From positions 310,001 through 374,000 of the forward strand of contig NW_025943907.1 of NCBI RefSeq assembly GCF_000764305.2: a DNA stretch of 64,000 nt, in the 5' to 3' direction. A program made the translations under genes and the position numbers. The stretch is from Hyalella azteca. Its lineage: Eukaryota > Arthropoda > Malacostraca > Amphipoda > Hyalellidae. Positions 44,166-55,584 of the stretch are shown here, one piece after another (the stretch's first letter is position 1; every line of letters begins with the position of its first letter). The notes beneath the pieces were generated by a model. The model ran no database searches. It was not told the origin of the DNA and saw only the letters and a program-made list of their open reading frames with translations.

Positions 44166-45414
44166 CGACATGGTCGCAACAACACCATGCACGACCGTCT
44201 CTCGAAAAAAGACGAAGAGTTTTTTCTCCTCGCCTGAGCTCTGAATGTTTTTCACCGACCGTTCTGAAGGACCGAACGCTTCCATAAACCCAAGAAGAAA
44301 ACAAAAGTCTCCCCCAAACGCGTTCAAAACAGCGTATAACTGCCATGCTCCACGCGACAGCCTGCGACGGTTGCCCCCAGTCAAAACACAACAGCCCTGT
44401 GCACTTAAAAAACAACCTTGTTGCAAAACAAGCCATTAAAACATGCATTTATGCAAACCCTAACATATATTGCCTCCTAAATAATCGAGCTACAGAGTGC
44501 CGTTTTTCAGACCGTATTACTGTTGTATATTGATCAACATATCGTGTTGACTTGAACAGTAGCCAAAGTATATCAACTAATGAGTGACAAAAGCTATTCC
44601 ATTTTTCCGCTCTGCTGGTTCCGAAAATTCAACCGTTATTATTCTCTTCTATTTAATTTATTGTCGATACTTCCCAGATAAAAAAACTGGTAAACTGAAT
44701 GTTATTGTAACATACAGAACGATGAGGCTAATATGGACAAATTTCAACATTGTAAATTCCACAAATAAATATTTATATAGCGTACATGTGAAAATGTTTC
44801 TGCAAACATTGATTCTGCTGATAAATACATGAATATCAAGCGATTAAAAACTGATAAAATATTACATTTATTCAGGTTAATAACCTTCTGCGCATTTTTG
44901 CAGGTTAAACATTTTAAGGAAGCTGCTGTTTTCTGAGAACCAAGCACGTCTGGATGCTCAGACGACTACGTTCTGAGAACAGTTCATTACAACACTAAAC
45001 GATATCAGAGATAAATCCTGAACTACAAACTTTGAAGATAAACCTGGCATGTAAGCAAGAAATTCATAACGATAACACACGGTAATTGGGAACGACGAGC
45101 GGCACTTCGTTTGAAATCTCAATATTTTACTATTTCTATCAACAGATATTATTTTTATGAGAATAATACGACTAAGATGTAAATAAACAAGGTATTATCG
45201 TGGTAGATTTTTAGTGACGATAGTCTCTTATTTAATAACAGTTAAAGTTATTTTATATTGACGAGAAAGCAACTGCGACCGCTAAAATTGAAATTACAAA
45301 CATCGATGCAATTTCATCAGTCGCTTGTCTCTTGTCACTCATAAATAGAACACAACTGACGGTATGGCTCGTTACTTTGCTTCCACGAGTCTACATTAAA
45401 TGAATATTGATGTG
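44166..45414. other. No gene supported
   Basis: Several 60-97 codon frames overlap on both strands at 44155-44533 without motifs. From 44600 the sequence is AT-rich. Confidence 0.4.
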
Positions 45415-45515
45415 TTATGCCACATGCCAATAATGCCAACGGTTGGCCACTGATGCCACGGCTTTACTCACGCCAATAATGCCAACGGTCGGCCACCTAT
45501 AAAACGGCCTTAATT
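45415..45515. repeat. Two-copy GCCAATAATGCCAACGGT repeat
   Basis: CCAATAATGCCAACGGTTGG and CCAATAATGCCAACGGTCGG with following GCCAC, about 46 bp apart. The first includes the inverted repeat GCCAAC-G-GTTGGC. Confidence 0.8.
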
Positions 45516-46103
45516 TTATGACTGCGCTCCGGAAAAACCGTGTCCCGAAAAACTTGTATTTTAATTCTCGCGTAAATTTTTTTCGTGTTCACAAGGGCGT
45601 GATTAGTTGAGAACTCATTTTCTATGGAGCGTGGAAGCAAGTTTTATTAATCTCATGAGGAAATTTATTCATGACGAAGTAGAAAATTAATTCATGAAAC
45701 GCGTCACCGTTGCTGGTGCAAGTCCCTGCATACGTCAACTTCAAGCGAATGATGAACAATTTATTTTAAACTAAAATTTTCCCCTAGATTTTCAAATAAA
45801 TCCGCATCATTGCTTAAAAAATTGTTGGCATGCATTGTCAGGTTTACGAAAAAAAAATTAAATTGCAAAGCAACGAAATTCATCACAAAACGTACACACC
45901 TCAGTGCGAGCAATTAATCATAATTACTTAAACATTCGTGTAACCTTTTTCAGATCTACTTAAGAAACAGATTATAATATAAGATAATAAAAAATTGTTA
46001 ATTACAATGCAAAGAAACAAGAAATCAAGCCCACCAACGACGTTACGATTCCTAGAAACGCACGCAGAGGCAAGCACTAATCAGTTAAAAATAATGACAG
46101 GAT
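45516..46103. other. AT-rich DNA, nothing recognised
   Basis: No feature seen. Confidence 0.4.
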
Positions 46104-46412
46104 TATAGCAGCATGATTATTGCTGAGCATCAGAATTATCATTAGGCATCAGAATTATTATTGAGCATCAGAATTATTATTAAGAATCAGAATTATTATT
46201 GAGCATCAGAATTATTACTGAGCACCGGAATTGTAGCATCAGAATAATAGCACCAGAATTATTATTGAGCACCGGAATTATAGCATCAGAGTTATTATTA
46301 AGAATCAGAATTATTATTGAGCATCAGAATTATAGCATCAGAATTATTACTGAGCACCGGAATTGTAGCATCAGAATAATAGCACCAGAATTATTATTGA
46401 GCACAGAATTAT
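46104..46412. repeat. 19-bp GAGCATCAGAATTATTATT array with 132-bp higher-order repeat
   Basis: Units of 14-19 bp. The ordered block ACTGAGCACCGGAATTGTAG and AATAATAGCACC occurs at 46217 and again at 46349, 132 bp later. Confidence 0.93.
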
Positions 46413-46548
46413 AGCCGGCCTCCTATAATCCGACCATTAGCCCAGCGCAGCTCCTACAACGAATTATAAGAACGCTCAACGGAAGCTCAAGCTTGACACA
46501 TGTTGCAGCATCGAAGTTAAATTTCCGCTGCAATTGCCGTGTAATTTA

Positions 46549-46722
46549 CTCTCAGAAAAATTAATGTGTCTATGTGTCCAAATAGTGACACAGTTCCTTG
46601 CCAACAGCCCGATCAGAGAACGGACGTATCAGTGATACGCCCATTTAACAAGGCCAAACTGGGTCAGTATAGTAAAAAAATTTATTTCTATGCGGAAAAA
46701 GTTCCACACATTTTTCTGAGTG
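46549..46722 (+). mobile_element. MITE copy 11
   Basis: Runs from CTCTCAGAAAAATTAATG through GTGTCCAAATAGTGACACAG, GTATCAGTGATACGCCC and GGCCAAACTGGGTCAGTATA to CACACATTTTTCTGAGTG. Confidence 0.88.
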
Positions 46723-46948
46723 TCTTCAGGGAAATATTGGCTAGCGAATTAGGCAGCGGACATGCAAGGCTCGCGCGTATTAGGATGGGCATATAAAAAA
46801 TGTTTCTAATTAACGAGGAACGGAAAAAGTTCCACACATTTCTCTGAGTGTGTTCAGGGAAATATTGGCTAGCGAATTAGGCAGCGGACATGCAAGGCTC
46901 GCGCGTATTAGGATGGGCATATAAAAAATGTTTCTAATTAACGAGGAC
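46693..46948. repeat. 128-bp tandem duplication that includes the MITE right end
   Basis: CGGAAAAAGTTCCACACATT begins at 46693 and 46821. The two copies are nearly identical through GGATGGGCATATAAAAAATG to TAACGAGGA. The duplicated block joins the terminal 30 bp of MITE copy 11 to about 98 bp of flank, so it arose after insertion. Confidence 0.95.
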
Positions 46949-47023
46949 AGACTCAATCGATTTATCGGGACGCTGGCTGTGCTATCATCGGTCGGGAAAT
47001 GACACGATTTTTGGGGCGACGGG

Positions 47024-47320
47024 ATTTGCAGAGTTGTCAGAGTAGGCAGAGATGGGATTTGCAGAGTTGCCAGAGTAGGGAGAAATGGGATTTGCAGAGT
47101 TGCCAGAGTAGGGAGAAATGGGATTTGCAGAGTTGCCAGAGTATAGGCAGAGATGAGATTTGCAAGTTTGACAGAGTAGGCAGAGATGAGATTTGCAGAG
47201 TTCTCAGAGTAGGCAGAGACGAGATTTGCAGAGTTGCCAAAATGGGCAGAGATATGATTTGCAGAGTTGCCAGAAGAGGGAGAAAGGAAATTTGCAGAGT
47301 TTCCTGAGCAGACAGCAATG
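47024..47320. repeat. 33-bp minisatellite GATTTGCAGAGTTGCCAGAG
   Basis: About nine units; GATTT occurs at 47056 and 47089. The 33-bp period gives an 11-residue peptide repeat in open frames on both strands (47037-47330). Confidence 0.94.
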
Positions 47321-47717
47321 GCTTTCGCAAAGTTGTTAGCAGTTGACGTTACTCAACTAATTTGTTCTGTTCTCCAACACTGCAGAAATTCAATTGCCTA
47401 TAGAATCATAGCTCATCCTTGCAGATGAAGTAAACTTCATTAAACGTCGTTTCAACGGAATCAACTCGTAATCAACGTTATTTCAACGTCATTTACCTGG
47501 AGGATGAGAAGCTGTGGCACGTCGAACGCGCTATTCACGCTAGGAAAATGAGCTCAGTAAGTCAGAACATCTGAACATGATTGAAGAACATGGCACTTAG
47601 CTGCAAGTTCTATTCCGCACTCAATTGCAAGTCACTCGCTGGGAAAATGTAATCAAGATAACTGATGTGGAGTTATGATGGAGTTCGGGACATATGGGAG
47701 GTGAAGCTGTGAGGTGT
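47321..47717. other. No gene supported
   Basis: Nothing recognised apart from two CAACGTCRTTTMAACG-like words near 47445-47495. Confidence 0.4.
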
Positions 47718-47905
47718 TCAGTTCAAACGGTTCAACAGGTGTTCTATTCAACAGTTCTACAAGTGTTCTGTTCAAAAGTTGTGCAGTTTATCTGCTCAGC
47801 AGTAGTTATGTTCAATGGCTCAGCGGCTGGTTTTTTGTTCAATGATTCAGCGGGTGCTTTGCTCAATGAATCAACAGGTGTTGTGTTCAACAGTTCAACA
47901 CGGTG
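47718..47905. repeat. Degenerate 25-30 bp GTGTTCTGTTCAACAGTTCA array
   Basis: Six to seven diverged units rich in TTCAACAG, TTCAATGG and TGTTCAA. Confidence 0.8.
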
Positions 47906-49289
47906 ATGCTCTTCAGAAAACAATAGCAGAATAGGCACCAAGGCTTCCAGGCATCAGACAGGCTTGAAAATATATAATTTAAGAGAGTTTTATTAATTTT
48001 TACGTGCTAATTTGTGTTCTTGAAGCAACACAATAACAACGCAACGGGCCATTAAACGGACTAATTAATTAATTAATCCCGTTTTCAATTAAAAAAAATC
48101 AACCCTGCATTCCGAGCTTTTCAATAAAAAGCAAATGACTGTTGAATACGTAACCTATTTCCACAGCAAGTAGGAGCAATTTAGTTATATAGGGTTATTC
48201 TAAATGATTGACGCAATTTGATAAATTTGTATTCATTTGAGAATAAATTTAAAATGTAAAATTTGTACTCCAATGGGAAGGGAAAGATTCAAAGTTTTTA
48301 TACATATTTACAAATGTTTAATTAATATATCCCTCGTGTGCTGCACGGCAAACATCTAAATGGCAGCCATGCAAACTCGTCCCACACACGAGAAAGCATA
48401 TCTTCTGTTACTGAGTGCACCGTAGCAGTGATACGGTTCTTCAGATCAACCAGAGTTGCTGGTAGATGCCAATTGTTTAAAAATTGAATTAATGCGATTT
48501 TTTAACGTTATTCTAACATTAAGTGTCAAACTTAAATTTCACCCAAATTAAGGATTGAAAATTCCATGTACAATTTTCCATAATCTGTACTAATAAATGA
48601 TTTTGTCGCAATTTGGCCCATCATTTAAAATAACCATGTACATAATTTACTGTGAGCCAGAGTTGGGGACATCATTTTTATGAATGATCAAGGGACAAAA
48701 CCGATAGATTTTGAAAAATATACAATAAATTTCTCTGTCAAGTCATTTATACATTAATACAGTGTTAAGAACTGCATATATTTCGGAATAAATCCGAATC
48801 GAATTTGAAATTAAAGTTAATTACTTGGAAATAAAATTTCCGAACTTAGTTATTATTCATTCTCCTGTACACTACTGTATATATCTTAGTGCCCTTAAAG
48901 TCTCCTCTAAGGAGGAATATGTTAAAATGAAATATCTGAATAAATTCCTCTACTCTAGAAAGGAATATCAAGGGAAATATATTTAGCCTACGTCCCGAGT
49001 GCCGTAATGCTACGAGAAGACGAATGACTCACACAAAGTAATTAAGGGGTCAGACGTACTCCATATTTCGTGAGACGTACTCCAGCTCTCGCCATTCTTC
49101 TGGGCCAGCCTATATAACCTGGAAGCTCATCTCCCATTACCTAATATCACAAAAAATGAGTCTCATTTGATCCGCGCATTAAACTTCCAGCGAGCTGATG
49201 AGAATGCTGAAGAAGGCGGCGATTTCGCTCATTTTCGCAGAATTTCTAGAGACGCCGCATGCGCCAGCAAGCCTCTTGATCTTTGCAAA
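47906..49289. other. AT-rich DNA, no gene supported
   Basis: A clean AT-rich stretch. The reading frames are short and motif-free. Confidence 0.4.
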
Positions 49290-49600
49290 TCCGTTCTCTT
49301 AAATAATGCCGACGTTCTCTAATAACGCTAGGGTTCTCTTATAACATGCAGCCGTCCTCATATATAACGCCGGCGTTCTCTTATATAATACCGGCGTTCT
49401 CTAATATAACGCCAGAGTTCTCTTATAAGTTGCTGCCGTCCTCATATATATCGCCGACGTCCTCATATATAACGCCGGTGTTCTCTTATGAAACGCCGAT
49501 GTTCTCTCATACAACGCGGGTTTTGTTTTGAATAACTCCGGTGGACGACGTTCTATAATACGTATAACGCCAACGTTCATTTTTATAACGCCGACGTTCT
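49290..49600. repeat. 21-24 bp GTTCTCTTATATAACGCCGG array
   Basis: About 13 units of CGTTCTCTTATATAACGCCG and variants across 310 bp. CpG-containing ends alternate with AT-rich centres. Confidence 0.93.
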
Positions 49601-49601
49601 C

Positions 49602-49652
49602 GTACGTACAGAGACGACCTCTTCATCGGTAGGATGAGGAGGTCGTACGTAC
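49602..49652. repeat. Large imperfect hairpin
   Basis: GTACGTAC at 49602-49609 and 49645-49652 frame CGACCTCTTCATC and GATGAGGAGGTCG, which pair with one mismatch around a GGTAG loop. Five extra bases (AGAGA) bulge on the left arm. The stem totals about 20 bp. Confidence 0.85.
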
Positions 49653-49654
49653 AC

Positions 49655-50110
49655 CTCGAGTCTGATCGCTTTCTTTCCTTTGTTCTTCCTCTCCCAGATA
49701 GGGTCTAAGTCTCGTCTTAATTCTATTCTTCTCATCAGCTTTATCTTTCTTTGTTCTTCCCCCCCCCCTTCTCCGTCAATTTCGTGAGCTCGCTATACAC
49801 GAAGCTTTTCCCTTGGTTTCGTTATATTTCCTTAATTTCCCATCACAAAATTTTTTATGTTTTTTGACGCTGTCATTCATTGTAGTCGACGACTTTTCCA
49901 TAATTTAACATGTTGAGGTCCAGCTTATTTATCATTACAACTCCATACCTCCTAACCTATAAAATTTGGGAACAGCCTCTCTTCCATCTGCCCCATATCA
50001 TATACAGTAACTTACCTTCCACTTGCTCCATTTCATGTAGTAATTTATCTTCCGTTCGCTCCCTTCACGCAGTAACCTCTCTTCCATTCGCTCCATTTTG
50101 TACAGACCCT
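49655..50110. repeat. Pyrimidine-rich tract and CTCTTCCATTCGCTCC repeat
   Basis: 49655-49850 is T/C-rich with ten C at about 49759-49768. 49975-50100 has four units of the form CTCTTCCATTCGCTCCATTT at 30-40 bp spacing. The 159-codon plus-strand frame starting at 49910 spans this repeat and has no domain. Confidence 0.75.
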
Positions 50111-50864
50111 TTATTCGCTCACTCACTCACGCCAATTCCAAGTTTCTCGCCCGCTCTCGCACTCCGGCACCTCAACGAGATGAAACATCACTGCCGGCAT
50201 CCCAATTTAAATCCTTGCCAGTCTCGAGCCCGAGACTTTGTGTTAGCGAGAATGAGCAACGAGCCCATCAACAGGGCGTTTTGTTTCCACTCAAAAAGCC
50301 CCGGAAAAGTCGCGATGCCGACGAAACATCAGCGTTCCTTGTCTCGCCAACTCCAGCAACGAGTGTCCGAGCCTTTGTGTGCATTTTAGTAGAATTTCTT
50401 CCGTATTAGGGATTAGACATCGTTACGGAACACCAAAACCTGATATATAAAGTCTAACCTGCAGCAAAAAAGGCGAATGATTAAATATAATTCTTGTTGA
50501 TAAATAATATTCTTCACGTAATGAACCCTGATACACGTTAGTGAAACTCGAATTTCTTACAGGAAACTTTCCTATTAATCTTATTCCCTACTGAATTATT
50601 TGTTTCACAGCAAAGGTTAAATTTCCCAGTAAAATTTGCATATGCGTTTTATTAAAGATCAGCGAACTCCTGCACATCGATACGATGATCTTATAGTTAT
50701 TTTCCATTTAAAGATTAGTTTACTGAAAATAGTCGAAGAATAAGGGTATCATTTGGAAAGACTGCTCCTGTAATTCGGTGGTGATGACTATCATCAGAAC
50801 AACTCCACAATGCACGAACGGCAATCATTGTACTATATAGATTACGTAGGCTTCTTAGTTGATA
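50111..50864. other. No gene supported
   Basis: 50110-50390 is GC-richer, then AT-rich. No element recognised. Confidence 0.4.
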
Positions 50865-51025
50865 CACTCATAGAAATGAACAAGACACTGTCCAAACAGC
50901 GATGCACTTTCCACCCTTGTGAGGGTCATCCAGACCCAGTAAAGGCCTGCAAAATACCGTATCAATGCTGCGTGTAGAAAGAGTGTCACTATTTGGACAG
51001 TTAGACCCCTTCATTTTCCTGGGTG
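50865..51025 (-). mobile_element. MITE copy 12
   Basis: A 161-bp complete copy: CACTCATAGAAATGAACAAG on the left, GGGTCATCCAGACCCAG core, CGTATCAATGCTGCG, GTGTCACTATTTGGACAG and CATTTTCCTGGGTG on the right. Confidence 0.9.
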
Positions 51026-51341
51026 CAGGGGATGTGGGCTGCTGATACAATGATAGACAATGAAGCGTACCATTACAATAGTAATATGGTTATTGAAAGT
51101 TCAGGCGAAATCAGTGAATGATAGGATTTTGGTCGCGGGATATCCATATCCATTTCCCGTTTTTCGATGGATTTTTGGGAATTACACGCATTCATCAAGA
51201 CACTCAACCTGTATCTTGGAAACAGTTAGCCATTGTAGCGCATGAACCTGCTAAGATGTATTTATTAACATTTATTTATTCATCTATTTTATTCTATGCA
51301 CGCTCGCTGATGCGAGAGTGACACGAGGAGTGCGCTGAGAA
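51026..51341. other. No gene supported
   Basis: Short motif-free frames only. Confidence 0.4.
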
Positions 51342-51692
51342 GTGAACCGAGACGAGATCTGCGCAGTTGCGAGGCAGTGAGAAAAGTGAGGCGAGACGAG
51401 ATCTGTACAGTTGCGAGGCAGTGAGAAAAGTGAGGCGAGACAAGATCTGTGCAGTTGCGAGGCAGTGAGAAAAGTGAGGCGAGACGAGATCTGTGCAGTT
51501 GCGAGGCAGTGAGGAAAGTGAGGCGAGACGAGATCTGTGCAGTTATGAGGCAGTGAGAAAAGTGAGGCGAGACGAGATCTGTGCAGTTCCGAGGCAGGGA
51601 GAGAAGTGAGGCGAGACGAGATCTGTGCAGTTGCGAGGCAGTGAGAAAAGTGAGGCGAGACGAGATCTGAGCAGTTGCGAGGCAGTGAGAAT
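51342..51692. repeat. 44-bp minisatellite, 8 copies
   Basis: GTGAGGCGAGACGAGATCTG followed by TGCAGTTGCGAGGCAGTGAG and AAAA; the period is exactly 44 bp (GAGGCA at 51371 and 51415). Copies are about 95 percent alike by eye. The 162- and 146-codon minus-strand frames repeat a Leu/Ser/His/Thr/Arg peptide and are artefacts. The words GACGAGAT-TTG and AGTTGC are shared with the 33-bp array at 47024. Confidence 0.96.
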
Positions 51693-53110
51693 AAACTGCT
51701 CTGTTCAAACAACACTTCTCTCTGACCAACTAAAGCTGAAGCCTTGAAGCCGTGCTCCTTGCAAGATCGCAATTGGACAAGTCGCGGACCTCAAACTCCA
51801 GACACTCGCAGCAAAACAACTTAGAGAGTTCGCAGAGCTCTTGTCGTTACCTGAGAGCTTTAGTTCAAGTCAACTTCAAAAGGAAATAATTCAGACAAGA
51901 GCTTACAAATATTTGAGAAATCATTCAGATGAGCTGAGAACAGAACATCATCATCAGTCAAGTGAGTGAATTAATCCACGATATCCGAGTGCCAATCACG
52001 ACATCGATCTTTTGCTCTCTGATCAGCAGCCAATAGTTTCTCTTTGAGTTTCTATTTTAAAGAAGGATTTTCTTTCACTGTTAACTTGAGGTTCATTTAT
52101 GACTCGGTTCACATGTCATTGTATAAATATATCATCGGAAGCAACTAGTAATATATGATATCGAGACCCTGTTTTTCCGTTTTACATGAAGGTTTTGTAT
52201 TCATTACTTGCTCAAGCTTTCATTCAGGCTTTATAATTATTTTATTATTGATATATATCATATGAAGCAACTAAAAGTATATATTATCCAGTTAGTTGAT
52301 CGGAGAAGTGTGCGCAGCGGTATCGGGACCAGGCAAGGCCGGCATCAGCAGTTATAACGCACGCAGCTTTAACTTCCTTCAAACTACATTCAATTCTTAG
52401 TGCGCCATGAATAATATACACCAAGGATTAAGTGTCTGTTGTGGACCAAGTGCAGTAAATGAAGCACCGTGTTATTCCTACGGGCGATACAACAATTGGC
52501 ACAGGTTTTCCTCCATTTAAAGCTTGGTATTGTTCATCGAGCACGAGTCGCTGCAAATATTCTGGAATAATTAAGAACTTTGCGAGTGTCAGAATCAAAG
52601 AAAAGCTCAAACTTCTTAGCAGGACAAGAACGAGGAATTTACTCGCGTACTGCTGAGAACGAGACGTTGAATTCCTGAGCAGCAGTCAACACGAGTAGAA
52701 AACAATGAAGTTTAATTCGTTCTCGAGGATGAAACAAGTAAGTTAAATTCGATTTCGAGTAAGAACATTCAAATCAATGCTTAAATTTACTGATATTGGC
52801 CTAGCGTGAGCATTTCGGAAGTCACGATGAATTACTAAAGAATATCTTTAGAAGATAGAATAACTACATAAACTCAACTTGATAACGTACGCATATTCAA
52901 AATATTGCACACAGATTTTTATGAGTATTATTTAATGACACTATTACTTGAATCCCAAATTTTCGAAAACGTTTTTAAAAGAAGAAAGTGAATAGTTGGG
53001 GCTTTTTGTGGTTAAATTTGATTTTTTTTAGTTTTAGAACTATCGTCCGTGGATGTATTCTTCCTGGATGAAGCTTAGCTAATAAAGAGCAAAGGTCATC
53101 CAAGCTTAGA
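51693..53110. other. No gene supported
   Basis: Mixed AT-rich sequence with no recognisable element. Confidence 0.4.
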
Positions 53111-53111
53111 C

Positions 53112-53380
53112 AAAAAACGCGCATAATACGACTCATCTAAGACCATAATACGGCCATTAACCGGCCTCAATACGACCATAATGCAGCAATAGTATCATGG
53201 TCATATCACGCCCTTAACACGACCAAAAGACTACAACAATAAAAACGACCATCATGTGGTTTTACAAAACGACCAACAATAAAAACGACCATCACGACCA
53301 TAATACAGCCATAACCAAGACAAAATACGGCCATAATATGACCATAATACGACCATAATGCAGTAATACGGCCATTGACA
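53112..53380. repeat. Degenerate AATACGACCATAATACGGCC array
   Basis: Short units of 9-14 bp (CGACCATAA, TACGGCCAT) with frequent insertions. One internal block, CAATAAAAACGACCATCA, is duplicated about 48 bp apart. Confidence 0.85.
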
Positions 53381-54170
53381 GAGCGCGCGTCACTTGACGT
53401 GCTCGCCGTGTAAGTTCAAGAGGCTAAATTTAAGATCGAAGGCTTAAGCGTCATATAAAAACTTGCCGCGGAAATAGATCGTTTAAAAAGTAGTGTCGTA
53501 AACCTGCCACTCCGTGCCTGTCGAAAACAAGAGGCGCTTTAGCAGAGGCCGGCCCTTGATTTAGTTTTATTTTAGACAAGGGACGGTATGGCGGTAAACT
53601 TAAGAGTCATAAATTAAGCCAGCCTTGTCATAGTTTAAATTATACGCTAAAATATTATTTTCCTTGCCATAGCATTTCAGGTAACTAAAAATGGCACTTG
53701 TGTTAAAATTTTCATAACTATAACATTTGATTTATCCATATACCGTATTATGATAATAAATTTAATCTCTACTTCAAATGGATTTCTCTGGAAAACCAGC
53801 TTTAAATTAGAAATTTGTAAAAAAATATGATCAGATCTTATAAAAAGATGAGATCAACACACACAAGTCCCATGAGCGCATAGTGCTGCAGCAGCACGGT
53901 TATCGCAGCGGTTATTACAATAGGATAACAACGACCAAAACAACAATGATGTGGTCGCAGGATCTTCTTAGGATCTTTGGTACGGAGAAAGCAATTAAAG
54001 ATGGCGGTAGAGGCGCAGTAACTAATATAATATCAATTAAGACACAATAAGAGTCGCGTTCAGTAATAAGAGCAGCGCGTCTTGTCAGTTCCTAACGAGA
54101 CAACCGGCGCTCTCATTCCCGCCTGGAATGCTGGCCACGACCGCGGGCAACGGGAATGGGAATGAGGGAA
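53381..54170. other. No gene supported
   Basis: Nothing recognised. 54110-54165 is GC-richer. Confidence 0.4.
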
Positions 54171-54469
54171 GCAATCCTGTGTTACAAGGCTTGACAATCG
54201 TGATGGTAATGCATAGCAATCCTGTGTTACAAGGCTTGGCAATCGTTACAAGGCTTGGCAATCGTGATAGTAATGCTTAGCAATCCTGTGTTACAAGGCT
54301 TGGCAATCGTGATGGTAATGCTTACATAGCAATCCTGTGTTACAAGGCTTGGCAATCGTCATGGTAATGCTTATATAGCAATCCTGTGTTACAAGGCTTG
54401 GCAATCGTGATGGTAATGCTTAGCAATCCTGTGTTACAAGGCTTGGCAATCGTCATGGTAATGCTTATA
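54171..54469. repeat. 45-49 bp minisatellite, ~6.5 copies, truncated by an assembly gap
   Basis: GCAATCCTGTGTTACAAGGC followed by TTGGCAATCGTGATGGTAAT and GCTTA, with a TATA or CATA insertion in some units. It ends at the N at 54470. Confidence 0.95.
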
Positions 54470-54470
54470 N
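54470..54470. other. Assembly gap (single N)
   Basis: One N joins two unrelated tandem arrays (45 bp to the left, 28 bp to the right). The true distance and copy numbers are unknown. Confidence 0.98.
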
Positions 54471-55306
54471 CCCGGTACCGGCACCGCAATCACTGGTACC
54501 CGGTACCGGCACCGCAATCACTGGTACCCGGTACCGGCACCGCAATCACTGGTACCCGGTACCGGCACCGCAATCACTGGTACCCGGTACCGGCACCGCA
54601 ATCACTGGTACCCGGTACCGGCACCGCAATCACTGGTACCCGGTACCGGCACCGCAATCACTGGTACCCGGTACCGGCACCGCAATCACTGGTACCCGGT
54701 ACCGGCACCGCAATCACTGGTACCCGGTACCGGCACCGCAATCACTGGTACCCGGTACCGGCACCGCAATCACTGGTACCCGGTACCGGCACCGCAATCA
54801 CTGGTACCCGGTACCGGCACCGCAATCACTGGTACCCGGTACCGGCACCGCAATCACTGGTACCCGGTACCGGCACCGCAATCACTGGTACCCGGTACCG
54901 GCACCGCAATCACTGGTACCCGGTACCGGCACCGCAATCACTGGTACCCGGTACCGGCACCGCAATCACTGGTACCCGGTACCGGCACCGCAATCACTGG
55001 TACCCGGTACCGGCACCGCAATCACTGGTACCCGGTACCGGCACCGCAATCACTGGTACCCGGTACCGGCACCGCAATCACTGGTACCCGGTACCGGCAC
55101 CGCAATCACTGGTACCCGGTACCGGCACCGCAATCACTGGTACCCGGTACCGGCACCGCAATCACTGGTACCCGGTACCGGCACCGCAATCACTGGTACC
55201 CGGTACCGGCACCGCAATCACTGGTACCCGGTACCGGCACCGCAATCACTGGTGCCCGGTACCGGCACCGCAATCACTGGTGCCCGGTATCGGTACCGGA
55301 ATCACT
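54471..55306. repeat. 28-bp GGTACC-rich satellite array, ~30 copies
   Basis: Units of CCCGGTACCGGCACCGCAAT plus CACTGGTA are essentially identical for about 27 copies. Variants appear only in the last two or three (GGTGCCCGG, TATCGGTACCGGAATCAC). Every unit has two GGTACC sites and the self-complementary CCGGTACCGG. Because 28 is not a multiple of three, the 319-codon plus-strand frame cycles through three readings every 28 residues; it is not a gene. The homogeneity and the adjoining gap mean the real array is probably longer. Confidence 0.98.
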
Positions 55307-55584
55307 CCCGGAACAATGGAGGTCAGGATCAACCATCAACGCTAAAAAATACACGGAAAAAAAACCTTGGGTCGCCCTCGCTTGGTCTGTCATGCGTGCA
55401 GACCCGCCACCCACACCCCGCGGACTTCCCGTGTACACACGGGAGAAATCTCAACCGTATACACGGGAACACCGCGGGAGGAAACACGGGCGACAGTGTG
55501 TGTGGTACGGTTATTACGCGCTTATACATCTTGAGTGCGGCGGCTTTTAACGGAACACTAAGCGTTTAGAAAACGGTGAAATGG
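55307..55584. other. GC-rich spacer with a perfect hairpin
   Basis: CCCGTGT-AC-ACACGGG at 55428-55443 is a perfect inverted repeat. ACACGGGA-type words recur at 55437, 55461 and 55484, and CCGCGG/CCGCGGG near 55418 and 55472. No gene seen. Confidence 0.55.

Noticed and set aside
49910..50389. 159-codon plus-strand frame
   Set aside because: Starts in a pyrimidine-rich repeat; low-complexity Ser/Pro/Leu composition, no domain.
51284..51772. 162- and 146-codon minus-strand repeat frames
   Set aside because: By-products of the 44-bp array, cycling frames every three units.
54386..55345. 319-codon plus-strand frame
   Set aside because: Translation of the 28-bp array (a 28-residue cycle of all three readings) that also crosses the assembly N.
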